Source: Desulfuromonas sp. CSMB_57 (GTDB lineage: Bacteria > Desulfobacterota > Desulfuromonadia > Desulfuromonadales > Syntrophotaleaceae). From it: 64,000 bases of DNA. The notes below the pieces were generated by a model. That model ran no database searches. It saw only the letters and a program-made list of their open reading frames with translations, and was not told where the DNA came from. This document shows positions 18,870 to 26,202 of the stretch, piece by piece (positions within the stretch are counted from its first letter, which is position 1; each line of letters begins with the position of its first letter). The translations under genes and the position numbers were made by a program. The stretch is from assembly GCF_020194955.2 (NCBI RefSeq), contig NZ_JAFCIY020000023.1, positions 124,001-188,000 on the forward strand. Direction: 5' to 3'.

Positions 18870-19451
18870 GTGGTCAGTGGCAGTGCGCAAACAGAAAATA
18901 TTGAAGGAAAATTTGATAGGGTCAGTTTGGGAATCGAGGGTTTTACCCTGATTGAATTGATCCTAGTCGTGCTGATAATTGCCATACTTGCCTCCCTTGC
19001 CATTCCTCGCTATCAGGAGTTAACTGCAAGAGCTCAAAACGGATCTGCAATGGCGGACTTGGGCCAGTTATGTGTTGCTGAGGCGGCTTTTTTTAGCGAT
19101 TTTCAGCAATATGGTCGCAGCAATAATGCTAGCGCTGCCGCTTCACACGGCCTTGGGGTTATACTTATTGGCCCATCAAATACAGCCGTGATTGCGGGGC
19201 CTGTCCAATTTTCACCCGTTGGATTGAGTACGGGCGTTCATTTGGTAGCACATACCAACGCGCCTGACGGAACTCATTTTGGTGCCATGGTAAAGCATAT
19301 GGGGGGTACTCGCATATTTGGCGCAGATAATGCTGCCAGTGGTTTATATCAACGACCAGGGCAGCGCGGTCAAACGTTGGCTGAGGCCGGAATTGCTCTG
19401 GTAGTAACTGACATGGATGATTTGGCCGGGAACGGTTGGGAAAATTTGTAA
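18870..19451 (+). CDS. Second long type IV prepilin, PilA paralogue
   Basis: The 193-residue protein has a prepilin signal at residues 24-43 (Gly24 then FTLIELILVVLIIAILASLA, Glu at mature position 5) behind an unusually long 24-residue leader. Its globular part parallels PilA: FFSDFQQYG against FFSDWQTFG, and HLVAHTNAPDGTHF against [14 protein letters not shown]. It is therefore probably a diverged duplicate. A GTG start with GGGGAGG 5 bases upstream is used; no ATG is available in a sensible place. It lies behind the pilA terminator without a clear promoter. GC is lower than in surrounding genes (29 of 60 in the line at 19081). Its role as minor, alternative or secretion pilin is unknown. 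Confidence 0.85.
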   Translation: MVSGSAQTENIEGKFDRVSLGIEGFTLIELILVVLIIAILASLAIPRYQELTARAQNGSAMADLGQLCVAEAAFFSDFQQYGRSNNASAAASHGLGVILIGPSNTAVIAGPVQFSPVGLSTGVHLVAHTNAPDGTHFGAMVKHMGGTRIFGADNAASGLYQRPGQRGQTLAEAGIALVVTDMDDLAGNGWENL

Positions 19452-19473
19452 ATTATTGATAGTAGGATAGGTG

Positions 19474-20217
19474 ATGGTTTCAATCCAAGGAATAAGTAAA
19501 ACCTTTCGCGAAGGGTTAAGCAGTCGAAAGGTTCAAGCTTTGCAAAGATTGACTTTGGAGATTGCGAGTGGTGAGGTGTTCGGCTTTCTCGGCCCCAACG
19601 GCGCCGGAAAGTCGACCTCCATCAAGGTGCTGCTCAATCTCATCCGGCCCGACGACGGCAAGGCTACTATTCTTGACCGCGACGTTTCGGACCGGCGGGT
19701 AAGGCGGCAGGTCGGCTACCTGCCGGAAAACCCCTATTTTTATGACTACCTTAACGCCGACGAACTGCTCTGGTTCGGTGGCCGTTCCTCCGGCATGACC
19801 GCCGACGATCTGCGTCACAAGACTCCGGCGTTGTTGGAACGGGTCGGTTTGCTGGAGGCCCGTAAACGGCCCCTGCGTACCTATTCCAAGGGCATGGTGC
19901 AGCGCGCCGGGCTGGCCCTGGCCTTGATCCACGATCCGGCCGTGGTGATACTCGATGAACCCATGAGTGGTCTCGACCCCGTCGGTCGCAAGATGGTCGG
20001 GGACCTGATCCTGGATCTCAAGCATCAGGGCAAGACGGTCTTTTTCTCCTCCCACATCCTCAATGACATCGAGCGGTTCTGCGACCGCATCGGCATCATT
20101 GCCGGTGGTCGCCTGCGCCTGGTAGGCGAGTTGGATAAGGTGGTACCGGCCGGCGAAACTCTGGAAGGACTGTTTCTGCGCGCCATTGCCGATGATTTTG
20201 GAGGATTGCCGTCATGA
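19474..20217 (+). CDS. ABC transporter ATP-binding protein
   Basis: This 247-residue ATPase energises the permease encoded next. Seen: Walker A GPNGAGKST near residue 43, Q-loop region VGYLPENPYFYDYL, signature-like YSKGMVQR, Walker B VVILDEPMSGLDP and the switch His in FFSSHILND. It resembles the ABC-2 / CcmA class that works with a six-helix permease. ATG at 19474 follows AGGATAG; a GTG at 19471 is the alternative. It overlaps the permease gene as ATGA. A comparable ATPase-permease-TPR trio stands beside pilA in Geobacter genomes, as I recall. A pilus role is unproven. Confidence 0.9.
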   Translation: MVSIQGISKTFREGLSSRKVQALQRLTLEIASGEVFGFLGPNGAGKSTSIKVLLNLIRPDDGKATILDRDVSDRRVRRQVGYLPENPYFYDYLNADELLWFGGRSSGMTADDLRHKTPALLERVGLLEARKRPLRTYSKGMVQRAGLALALIHDPAVVILDEPMSGLDPVGRKMVGDLILDLKHQGKTVFFSSHILNDIERFCDRIGIIAGGRLRLVGELDKVVPAGETLEGLFLRAIADDFGGLPS

Positions 20218-21026
20218 GACCCCTTTGGCCCCTGGCCGTCATCACCTTCAAGGAGGGTATCCGCAACCGGGCCCTGTACGGTATCTTTCTGCTGGCCCTG
20301 CTGCTGTTCGTCGCCAACTTTCTGATCTGCGGGATGATCATGCAGGAGGTCGGCAAGGTGGCGGTGGATGTGGCTTTGTCGGCGGTGTCCTTTTCCGGTC
20401 TGCTTCTGGTGCTGTTCGTGGGCATCAACCTGTTGGCCAAGGATCTGGACCGCCGCACCATCTACATGGTGTTGGCGCGGCCTATTTCCCGGCGGCATTA
20501 TATCTGGGGCAAGTTCCTGGGCATGGCCATGCTCATCGTCACGGCCACCGCCATGCTGGGAGGCTGCGCCCTGCTGTCCATCGGCTCCGTCAGGTGGGCC
20601 TTCCCCAGCTATTTCCCGCGATTCGCCTGGAGCCCCGTTCTGTTGGCCCTGATGCTCATCACCCTGATGCTGGTATTGCTGGCCGGAATGAGTTTTCTGT
20701 TTGCGTCCTTTGCCACCAGTTCCTTCGTGACCCTCATTCTGACGGTGGTCAGTTATCTCATCGGCCATGGCGTGGCGGCCATCAAGGCCCTGGTGGAGTC
20801 GCCGGCGGCGGTGGGCATCGAGGTGTCCGCCACCACGGTGCGTGTGGTGAAGGCGGCCTATTACCTGTTTCCCAACCTGTCCCTGTTCGACATCAAGGTC
20901 CAGGCGGCCCATAATTTGCCGGTGTCCTGGACCTACCTGGCAGGAACCGTGGCCTATGGCCTGTTTTATACGGCCCTGTCCGTCACCCTGGCCGGCCTGG
21001 TGTTTTCGCGGAGGGAATTTCCGTGA
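20214..21026 (+). CDS. ABC-2 type transporter permease
   Basis: The 270-residue integral membrane protein pairs with the preceding ATPase. About six hydrophobic helices are visible (residues 22-45, 55-75, 100-125, 140-165, 170-190, 240-262). The family opening WPLAVITFKEGIRNRALYGI and the motif DLDRRTIYMVLARPISRRHY between helices 2 and 3 are typical of ABC-2 exporters of the NosY/Gld type. Start overlaps the upstream stop (ATGA) and the end overlaps the next gene (GTGA), so all three genes are co-translated. The substrate is unknown. Confidence 0.88.
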   Translation: MRPLWPLAVITFKEGIRNRALYGIFLLALLLFVANFLICGMIMQEVGKVAVDVALSAVSFSGLLLVLFVGINLLAKDLDRRTIYMVLARPISRRHYIWGKFLGMAMLIVTATAMLGGCALLSIGSVRWAFPSYFPRFAWSPVLLALMLITLMLVLLAGMSFLFASFATSSFVTLILTVVSYLIGHGVAAIKALVESPAAVGIEVSATTVRVVKAAYYLFPNLSLFDIKVQAAHNLPVSWTYLAGTVAYGLFYTALSVTLAGLVFSRREFP

Positions 21027-21907
21027 GACGCCTGCTGGCGACCCTGGTGCTGGTGGCGGCTCTGGCCGCGGGTCAGGTCGCAACCCTGTGGTGGGCGGCC
21101 GGCGCCCGACAGGATTTGCCCTTGCCGGAGGATCACAGCTACGTGTTGCCGGGGCCCCTGTTGCGGGTGGTGGCGGGAGAATTCCGCGGTCTGGCGGCGG
21201 ATTTCTGTTTTCTGCAGGGTTTGACCGCTTACGGAAAACTCCTTGAAAGTGCCGGGCCAAGCCAGGCTCGGGACAGTGATTGGCAGCGGGTCTACCGGCT
21301 TCTCGACGCGGCCACGGATTTGGATCCCTATTTTTTCGACCCTTATTATTTCGGTAATGCGGTTTTGAGTCGCAATCCGGAAATGATTCCGCGTATCAAC
21401 CAGTTGCTGGAGAAGGGCCTGGAGTGGCGGGACTGGGACTGGTTGCTGCCCTTTTATCTCGGATTCAATCATTTTTATTACCTGCAGGACAGCGGTCGCG
21501 CCTCCGAATATCTCATGCTAGGCGCTCAACGTCCCGACGCCATGCCGCTGCTGGCCACCCTGGCTGCCCGGTTGGCCTACCAGGAAAACCGCACCGAAAA
21601 TGCCATTGTTTTTTTGCGCGGTATTCTCAGCCGGACCGAGGATGAACGCACCCGGGAGTTGTACCAGGTGCGCCTGGAGGCGCTGGAAAAGATCCATTAT
21701 CTGGAGCAAGCCGTACTGGTCTACCGACAACATTACGGGGAAATGCCCGGGACTTTGAATGTCTTGCAGGAAAGAGGAGTGATTTCAGCCATTCCCGAAG
21801 ACCCTTATGGAGGGACCTTCTATCTGGATGCGGACGGCAGCGTGAAATCCACCAGCGAACTGACCTATGCCAAAGGTGGCACTTCGAACGAAATTCCTGC
21901 CAACTGA
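21023..21907 (+). CDS. Membrane-anchored TPR-like protein, third gene of ABC operon
   Basis: The 294-residue protein starts with a signal-anchor (about residues 3-27, without a lipobox Cys), so most of it should be outside the cytoplasm. The rest is helical: FRGLAADFCFLQGLTAYGKLLE, a TPR-like repeat region (DPYFFDPYYFGNAVL, SEYLMLGAQRPDAMPLLATLAARL), and a C-terminal PEDPYGGTFYLDADG segment. This segment recalls the C-terminal calcium-loop region of type II secretion pseudopilins (inference). GTG start overlaps the permease stop. It presumably works with the ABC transporter; function not recognised. Confidence 0.78.
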   Translation: MRRLLATLVLVAALAAGQVATLWWAAGARQDLPLPEDHSYVLPGPLLRVVAGEFRGLAADFCFLQGLTAYGKLLESAGPSQARDSDWQRVYRLLDAATDLDPYFFDPYYFGNAVLSRNPEMIPRINQLLEKGLEWRDWDWLLPFYLGFNHFYYLQDSGRASEYLMLGAQRPDAMPLLATLAARLAYQENRTENAIVFLRGILSRTEDERTRELYQVRLEALEKIHYLEQAVLVYRQHYGEMPGTLNVLQERGVISAIPEDPYGGTFYLDADGSVKSTSELTYAKGGTSNEIPAN

Positions 21908-22069
21908 AAACCCTTGAATTTTCCTGGCGTGGCTGGCTGAGGTTTCCCATGGTGGGGTTCCCTCATCATGCTTGTAGAAATTTTCTCCTTCATCCTTCCT
22001 TGAAAAATGTTCACCAGCGGTAACAGGATTCTTTCGGCCGGGATTTCTATTGCGCATCCCGCAAGCGCA

Positions 22070-22085
22070 TGGCATTGTTGATGCA
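22070..22085 (+). promoter_or_regulatory. Probable sigma-54 promoter of pilD
   Basis: TGGCATTGTTGATGCA has the invariant GG (22071-22072) and GC (22083-22084) at the required spacing. It differs from consensus at one important base in each element. Predicted start of transcription is near 22096, 54 bases before pilD. A small GC hairpin (CCCGCC/GGCGGG, 22110-22127) follows. Confidence 0.68.
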
Positions 22086-22149
22086 ATTAAGTCCGGTGTC
22101 CCGCCATATGGGGCGGGATTGCTGACTGTCAGAACGTGGAGTGGAAAAT

Positions 22150-22950
22150 ATGGCATTTTTATACAGTCCGGTAACCATTTTCATCCTCGGGGCCGTCATC
22201 GGTTCCTTCCTCAATGTCTGCATCGCCCGCATCCCTGAGGGCCTTTCCATCGTTTCGCCGGCCTCCCGCTGCCCCCATTGCCAGGCCCCCATCCGCTGGT
22301 ACCAGAATATTCCCATCCTCAGTTTTCTGGCCCTGCGCGGCCGCTGCGCCGCTTGCGGAGCGGCCATTTCCTGGCGTTATCCCCTGGTCGAGGCACTCAC
22401 CGGCGGTCTGTTCGTGCTGGTGGTGCGCAGTTTCGGTTTGTCCTGGGTGGGGCTGGTTTACCTGGTCTTCGTGGCGGCCCTAGTGGTCATTACCTTTATC
22501 GATCTGGATCACCGCATCATCCCCGATGTCATCAGCCTGCCCGGCATCGTGGTGGGACTGTTGGCGGCTTTGGTGGTGCCCTGGCTGACCTGGTGGGCGG
22601 CGCTGCTCGGAGTTTTGCTCGGTGGAGGCATTCTGTTCCTGGTGGCCTGGGGCTATGAAAAGCTGACCGGCGTCGAGGGCATGGGTGGCGGTGATGTCAA
22701 ACTGTTGGCCATGATGGGCGCGTTTTTGGGCTGGCAGGCGGTGCTGCCGGTCATCTTCCTCAGTTCCCTGGCCGGAACCCTGGTGGGGGTGCCCCTGATG
22801 CTGGTCAAGCGCACCGGCGGCAAGCTGGCCATTCCCTTCGGACCTTTTCTGGCACTTGGCGCAGTCATTTACCTGTTCTGGGGTCAGGAGATCATCGATT
22901 GGTACCTTGTCACCGTGGGGATGGAGCCACGGATGCAACTCGGGCGCTGA
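22150..22950 (+). CDS. pilD: Prepilin peptidase / N-methyltransferase PilD
   Basis: PilD cleaves the leader of class III prepilins and methylates the new N terminus. The 266-residue polytopic membrane protein has the N-terminal GSFLNVCIARIPEG motif and the paired zinc-binding cysteines CPHC and CAAC (methylase domain, about residues 36-60). The first catalytic Asp is in FIDLDHRIIPD and the second in the GxGD motif of GMGGGDVKLLAMMGAFLGW. The start was placed at the ATG with GGAG 8 bases upstream; a GTG three codons earlier is possible. It has its own probable sigma-54 promoter and serves both pilins and the PilE-like protein here. Confidence 0.95.
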   Translation: MAFLYSPVTIFILGAVIGSFLNVCIARIPEGLSIVSPASRCPHCQAPIRWYQNIPILSFLALRGRCAACGAAISWRYPLVEALTGGLFVLVVRSFGLSWVGLVYLVFVAALVVITFIDLDHRIIPDVISLPGIVVGLLAALVVPWLTWWAALLGVLLGGGILFLVAWGYEKLTGVEGMGGGDVKLLAMMGAFLGWQAVLPVIFLSSLAGTLVGVPLMLVKRTGGKLAIPFGPFLALGAVIYLFWGQEIIDWYLVTVGMEPRMQLGR

Positions 22951-23015
22951 TAGGGGATGGGGGAACTCTTTTGATAAGACGGGATATGGGAAGAATCCAT
23001 TAAGGCGAGATTTTC

Positions 23016-23054
23016 CTTCAGTCTTCAGTCTTCAGTCTTCAGTCTTCAGTCTTC
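23016..23054. repeat. CTTCAGT heptamer run
   Basis: Five perfect CTTCAGT units plus a partial one lie 65 bp after pilD. They belong to the same family as the other junction repeats in the first 30 kb. Confidence 0.92.
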
Positions 23055-23344
23055 CCCCCCCTCCCCAATATCTGGCACCCTGCCGGGTCTCGCCTACAGC
23101 ATGTAGATGGGGCATTGCCATTGATCCCAATCCTCGAAAGTCCATTAAATTATTTTGTTGACACTATTGTTGCCACACCTATAATTAACCCAGAATTTTC
23201 GATACGTTTTGTGGACGAAGTGGTGGCGATAAAAGCCGTTTTTCTTTTGGAACCATGTTTCAGCCCGGGAAAGACAAGGATGGGGTTCGCGGCAGGGTTC
23301 CGATGTTGTCGAAAAAGAGCAAAATAAAACCATTTAGGGCCGGA

Positions 23345-23360
23345 TGGCACGGCCCTTGCT
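23345..23360 (+). promoter_or_regulatory. Sigma-54 (-24/-12) promoter of pilMNOPQ
   Basis: TGGCACGGCCCTTGCT is a consensus match to both elements, with GG at 23346-23347 and GC at 23358-23359. Predicted transcription start is near 23371, 56 bases before pilM. Confidence 0.93.
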
Positions 23361-23426
23361 GTTTCGTCAGGTTGTCACAACGGGCAGCGATGTTGTTTTT
23401 TAATTCAAAGAGGCGGGGTCATCGAG

Positions 23427-24491
23427 ATGGCGTTTGGACTGTTCAGCAAGCAGGATGATCTGGTCGGCATTGACATCGGTTCCAGTTCGGTCAAGCTGAT
23501 CCAGCTTCGTCAGGTCAAAGAGGGGTATGAACTGGTTCACTTGGGGGTGGCGGCCTTGCCCCCGGAAACCATTGTCGATCATTCGGTCATGGACTCGGTC
23601 ACGCTGGTCGACTGCCTGCGCGGTCTGGTGGAAAACCAGAAGGTGAAGACAAAAAATGTCGCTACCTCCGTTTCCGGCCATTCCGTCATTATCCGCAATA
23701 TCTACCTTCCCAACATGACCTCCGACGAGGTCGAGGCTTCCATCGAATGGGAAGCCGAACAATATATCCCCTTTGAAATTTCCGAAGTCAACCTGGATTT
23801 CCAGATTCTCGGTCCGGACAGCAAGGATCCCGCCCAGATGAAGGTGCTGCTGGTGGCCGCCAAGAAGGAATTCATTCAGGATTATCTGACGGTTTTCGGC
23901 GAGTGCGGTCTGACCCCGGTGGTGGTGGATGTCGACTGCTTCGCCCTGGAAAACGCCTATCAACTCAACTATGACCCCGAGAACGGCCTGATTGCCCTGG
24001 TGAACGTCGGCGCCAGTTCCATGAACATCAACATTCTCAAGGACGGGGTATCGGTTTTTACCCGCGATATTCAGAACGGCGGCAACCTGTTCAACGAGGA
24101 ACTGCAGAAGCGTCTCGGGTTGAACGGCGAAGAGGCGGAGCGCGTCAAATTGGGGGAAAGGACGGGAGAGGTCGATGCAGCCACCGTCGCCGAAGTATTG
24201 CGCTACGCATCGGAAACCCTTGCCCAGGAGATCCAACGTTCCCTGGATTTCTTTGCCGCCACCTCCACCGACGGCAAGGCCGGCAAACTGTATCTGGCCG
24301 GAGGAGTGTCCCGCACCGCCGGACTGGATTCCGTCCTCGGTCGGCAATTGGGCATTCCGGTGGAAATTCTCAATCCGTTCCGACGCATCACTATGGATGA
24401 AAACCGGTTCGATCCGGCATTTGTTGAAGCTGTGCGGCCCCTGTTCGCGGTCGGCGTGGGCCTTGCCACAAGGAGGGTTGGGGACAAATGA
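23427..24491 (+). CDS. pilM: Type IV pilus assembly protein PilM
   Basis: PilM is the actin-like cytoplasmic ring protein that binds the PilN N terminus. The 354-residue protein has the ASKHA fold motifs: GIDIGSSSVKLIQL near residue 12, VNVGASSMNINIL near 195 and the adenosine motif LYLAGGVSRTAGLDSVL near 295. GCGGGG lies some bases upstream of the ATG. It is first gene of a five-gene operon under the consensus sigma-54 promoter at 23345, and its end overlaps pilN as ATGA. Confidence 0.95.
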   Translation: MAFGLFSKQDDLVGIDIGSSSVKLIQLRQVKEGYELVHLGVAALPPETIVDHSVMDSVTLVDCLRGLVENQKVKTKNVATSVSGHSVIIRNIYLPNMTSDEVEASIEWEAEQYIPFEISEVNLDFQILGPDSKDPAQMKVLLVAAKKEFIQDYLTVFGECGLTPVVVDVDCFALENAYQLNYDPENGLIALVNVGASSMNINILKDGVSVFTRDIQNGGNLFNEELQKRLGLNGEEAERVKLGERTGEVDAATVAEVLRYASETLAQEIQRSLDFFAATSTDGKAGKLYLAGGVSRTAGLDSVLGRQLGIPVEILNPFRRITMDENRFDPAFVEAVRPLFAVGVGLATRRVGDK

Positions 24492-25066
24492 TCCGAATTA
24501 ATCTATTGCCCGTCAGGGTGGCGCAGAAGCGAGCCAAGTCGCAGCGCCAACTTCTGGTTGCGGGATTGGCGGTGGGACTGATGGTGTTGGCCTGCGCCGG
24601 GCTCCATCTGGCCCTGGTGGCCCGCGTGGCCCGGGAGAAGGCGGAGATCGCCGAAATTCAGACAGAACTGAATTCCCTGCGCAAGGCCATCGGCGAAGTG
24701 GCCCAGTTCAAGAAGTTGCAGGCTGAACTGCAGGGCAAGTTGGATGTGCTCGAGGATTTGAAACGCAAGAAAACCGGGCCTGTCCACCTGCTGGACGAAT
24801 TGAGCCGGGTGTTGCCCGACAAATTGTGGCTGACCTCCTTCACGGAGAAAAGCGGCCAGATAAACATCAAGGGCATCGGTCTCAACGAGAACATCGTCGC
24901 CACCTTTATTCGTGACCTGGAAAGCTCCCCCTACTACCAGAAAGTGGATCTGACCGTCACCCGGCAGGTAGTGCAGGAGGGTATCAAGTTGCATGAATTT
25001 GAAATTACCAGCGGGGTGGCCATTCCGCAGCCTGCCGTGGCGGTATCCGGGGAGGTGGGACGATGA
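24488..25066 (+). CDS. pilN: Type IV pilus alignment protein PilN
   Basis: PilN is a bitopic inner-membrane protein linking PilM to PilO. The 192-residue protein opens with IRINLLPVR, the conserved PilM-binding peptide. It has one transmembrane helix (about 22-42), then a coiled coil (45-90, LNSLRKAIGEVAQFKKLQAEL), then a ferredoxin-like periplasmic domain with LPDKLWLTSFTEKSGQ. Overlaps pilM and pilO by four bases each. Confidence 0.95.
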   Translation: MIRINLLPVRVAQKRAKSQRQLLVAGLAVGLMVLACAGLHLALVARVAREKAEIAEIQTELNSLRKAIGEVAQFKKLQAELQGKLDVLEDLKRKKTGPVHLLDELSRVLPDKLWLTSFTEKSGQINIKGIGLNENIVATFIRDLESSPYYQKVDLTVTRQVVQEGIKLHEFEITSGVAIPQPAVAVSGEVGR

Positions 25067-25668
25067 ATCCCAGAGTTGAAAAGATTCTCAACCTGCCGCG
25101 ACAACAGCAGTATCTCATTCTGGGGGGAATCTGTGCCGTGGTGGTGGCGCTGTTCTGGTTCGGCTTTTACGGGCCCAAGCGGCAGGAATTAAAGGAGCAG
25201 CTCCAGCAGAAAGAGACCTTGATGGCGAGATTGGAGGAAGATCGGCGTATTGCTGCTGATCTGCCCCGCTTCAAGGCGGAATATGAACGCATGCAGGCCA
25301 AGCTGGAAGCGGCCCTGCAGGAGTTGCCCGACAGCAAGGAGATCGCTTCCCTGCTGACCAGCATCGCCGATCTGGCACGGAACAACGGTCTGGAGGTGCT
25401 GGAATTCAAGCCGGGCGGGGAAGTGCCTCGCGATTTCTATGCCGAAGTTCCCGTGTCCCTCAAACTGCGCGGAACCTATCATGAATTTGCCATGTTCTGC
25501 TACCAAGTGGGTAATTTGCCGCGGATTGTCAACATCGGCGAATTGAAGCTGGATAATGCCAAGCTGGAGGAGTCGCGCAACCTGTTGTCGGTGGATTGTG
25601 TGGCCACCACCTTCCGCTTTATTGAAAAGGCCGCGCAGGAGGCAGCCAAGAAAGGTGGGAAGTCATGA
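25063..25668 (+). CDS. pilO: Type IV pilus alignment protein PilO
   Basis: PilO forms the periplasmic heterodimer with PilN. The 201-residue protein has one helix at about 17-36 (LILGGICAVVVALFWFGFY), a coiled coil (40-95), and the periplasmic domain with LPDSKEIASLLTSIADLARNNGL and a conserved YHEFAMFCYQVGNLPRIVNI stretch. Four-base overlaps on both sides keep it in the pilMNOPQ translational chain. Confidence 0.95.
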   Translation: MNPRVEKILNLPRQQQYLILGGICAVVVALFWFGFYGPKRQELKEQLQQKETLMARLEEDRRIAADLPRFKAEYERMQAKLEAALQELPDSKEIASLLTSIADLARNNGLEVLEFKPGGEVPRDFYAEVPVSLKLRGTYHEFAMFCYQVGNLPRIVNIGELKLDNAKLEESRNLLSVDCVATTFRFIEKAAQEAAKKGGKS

Positions 25669-26201
25669 GCCGGGCCGGATTCCGGATGGTCGCCGTTTTC
25701 GGGCTGGTGCTGCTGGCGGCGGGTTGCAGTGATGGTACCGCACCGCCCCCTCAACCTGCGGCGCCGCAAAAAATCAAGGTTCAATCCCCCAAGTCCGGCG
25801 AGAATGCCGTTGCCGAAGAGTCTCAATCGACGGCAGCAGCGCCGGTTTTTGTCTATAATCCCAGCGGTCGCCGCGATCCCTTTCTCGGCTTGCTGGCGGT
25901 GAAAAAGCCGGTCGGAGCACGGCAGTTACAGCCGCAAACCCCCTTGCAGGAATATGAACTGGGCCAGTTCCGATTGACCGGCGTGATTCGCAATTCGTCC
26001 GGCCCGGCCGCCATGGTCATGGCGCCCGGCGGCAAATCCTATGTCGTGAAAAAAGGCGTCAAGATCGGCAAAAACGGGGGTACCATCATCGCTATCGAAC
26101 AAGACCGCATTGTCGTGGAGGAACGTTACTACGATTTTGCCGGTGAATTGCGCAGGGACAGGCAGGAGATCCGATTCCCCAATAAGGCAGGAGATAATTG
26201 A
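25665..26201 (+). CDS. pilP: Type IV pilus lipoprotein PilP
   Basis: PilP connects PilN/PilO to the secretin PilQ. The 178-residue protein has a lipoprotein signal ending in LLAAGC (Cys at about residue 22), a Pro/Ala/Gln-rich linker, the PSGRRDPF motif before the folded domain, and a beta-domain with RLTGVIRNSSGPAAMVMAPGG typical of PilP. Overlaps pilO by four bases; pilQ begins one base after its stop. Confidence 0.94.
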   Translation: MSRAGFRMVAVFGLVLLAAGCSDGTAPPPQPAAPQKIKVQSPKSGENAVAEESQSTAAAPVFVYNPSGRRDPFLGLLAVKKPVGARQLQPQTPLQEYELGQFRLTGVIRNSSGPAAMVMAPGGKSYVVKKGVKIGKNGGTIIAIEQDRIVVEERYYDFAGELRRDRQEIRFPNKAGDN

Positions 26202-26202
26202 A

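Larger units (their letters stand above)
22951..23426. other. 476-bp intergenic region before pilMNOPQ
   Basis: No gene was found. It holds a CTTCAGT heptamer run (23016-23054) ending in a C tract, an AT-rich stretch (23145-23330), the pilM sigma-54 promoter (23345-23360) and a 56-base leader. The AT-rich stretch upstream of the promoter is the expected place for activator binding. Confidence 0.8.
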
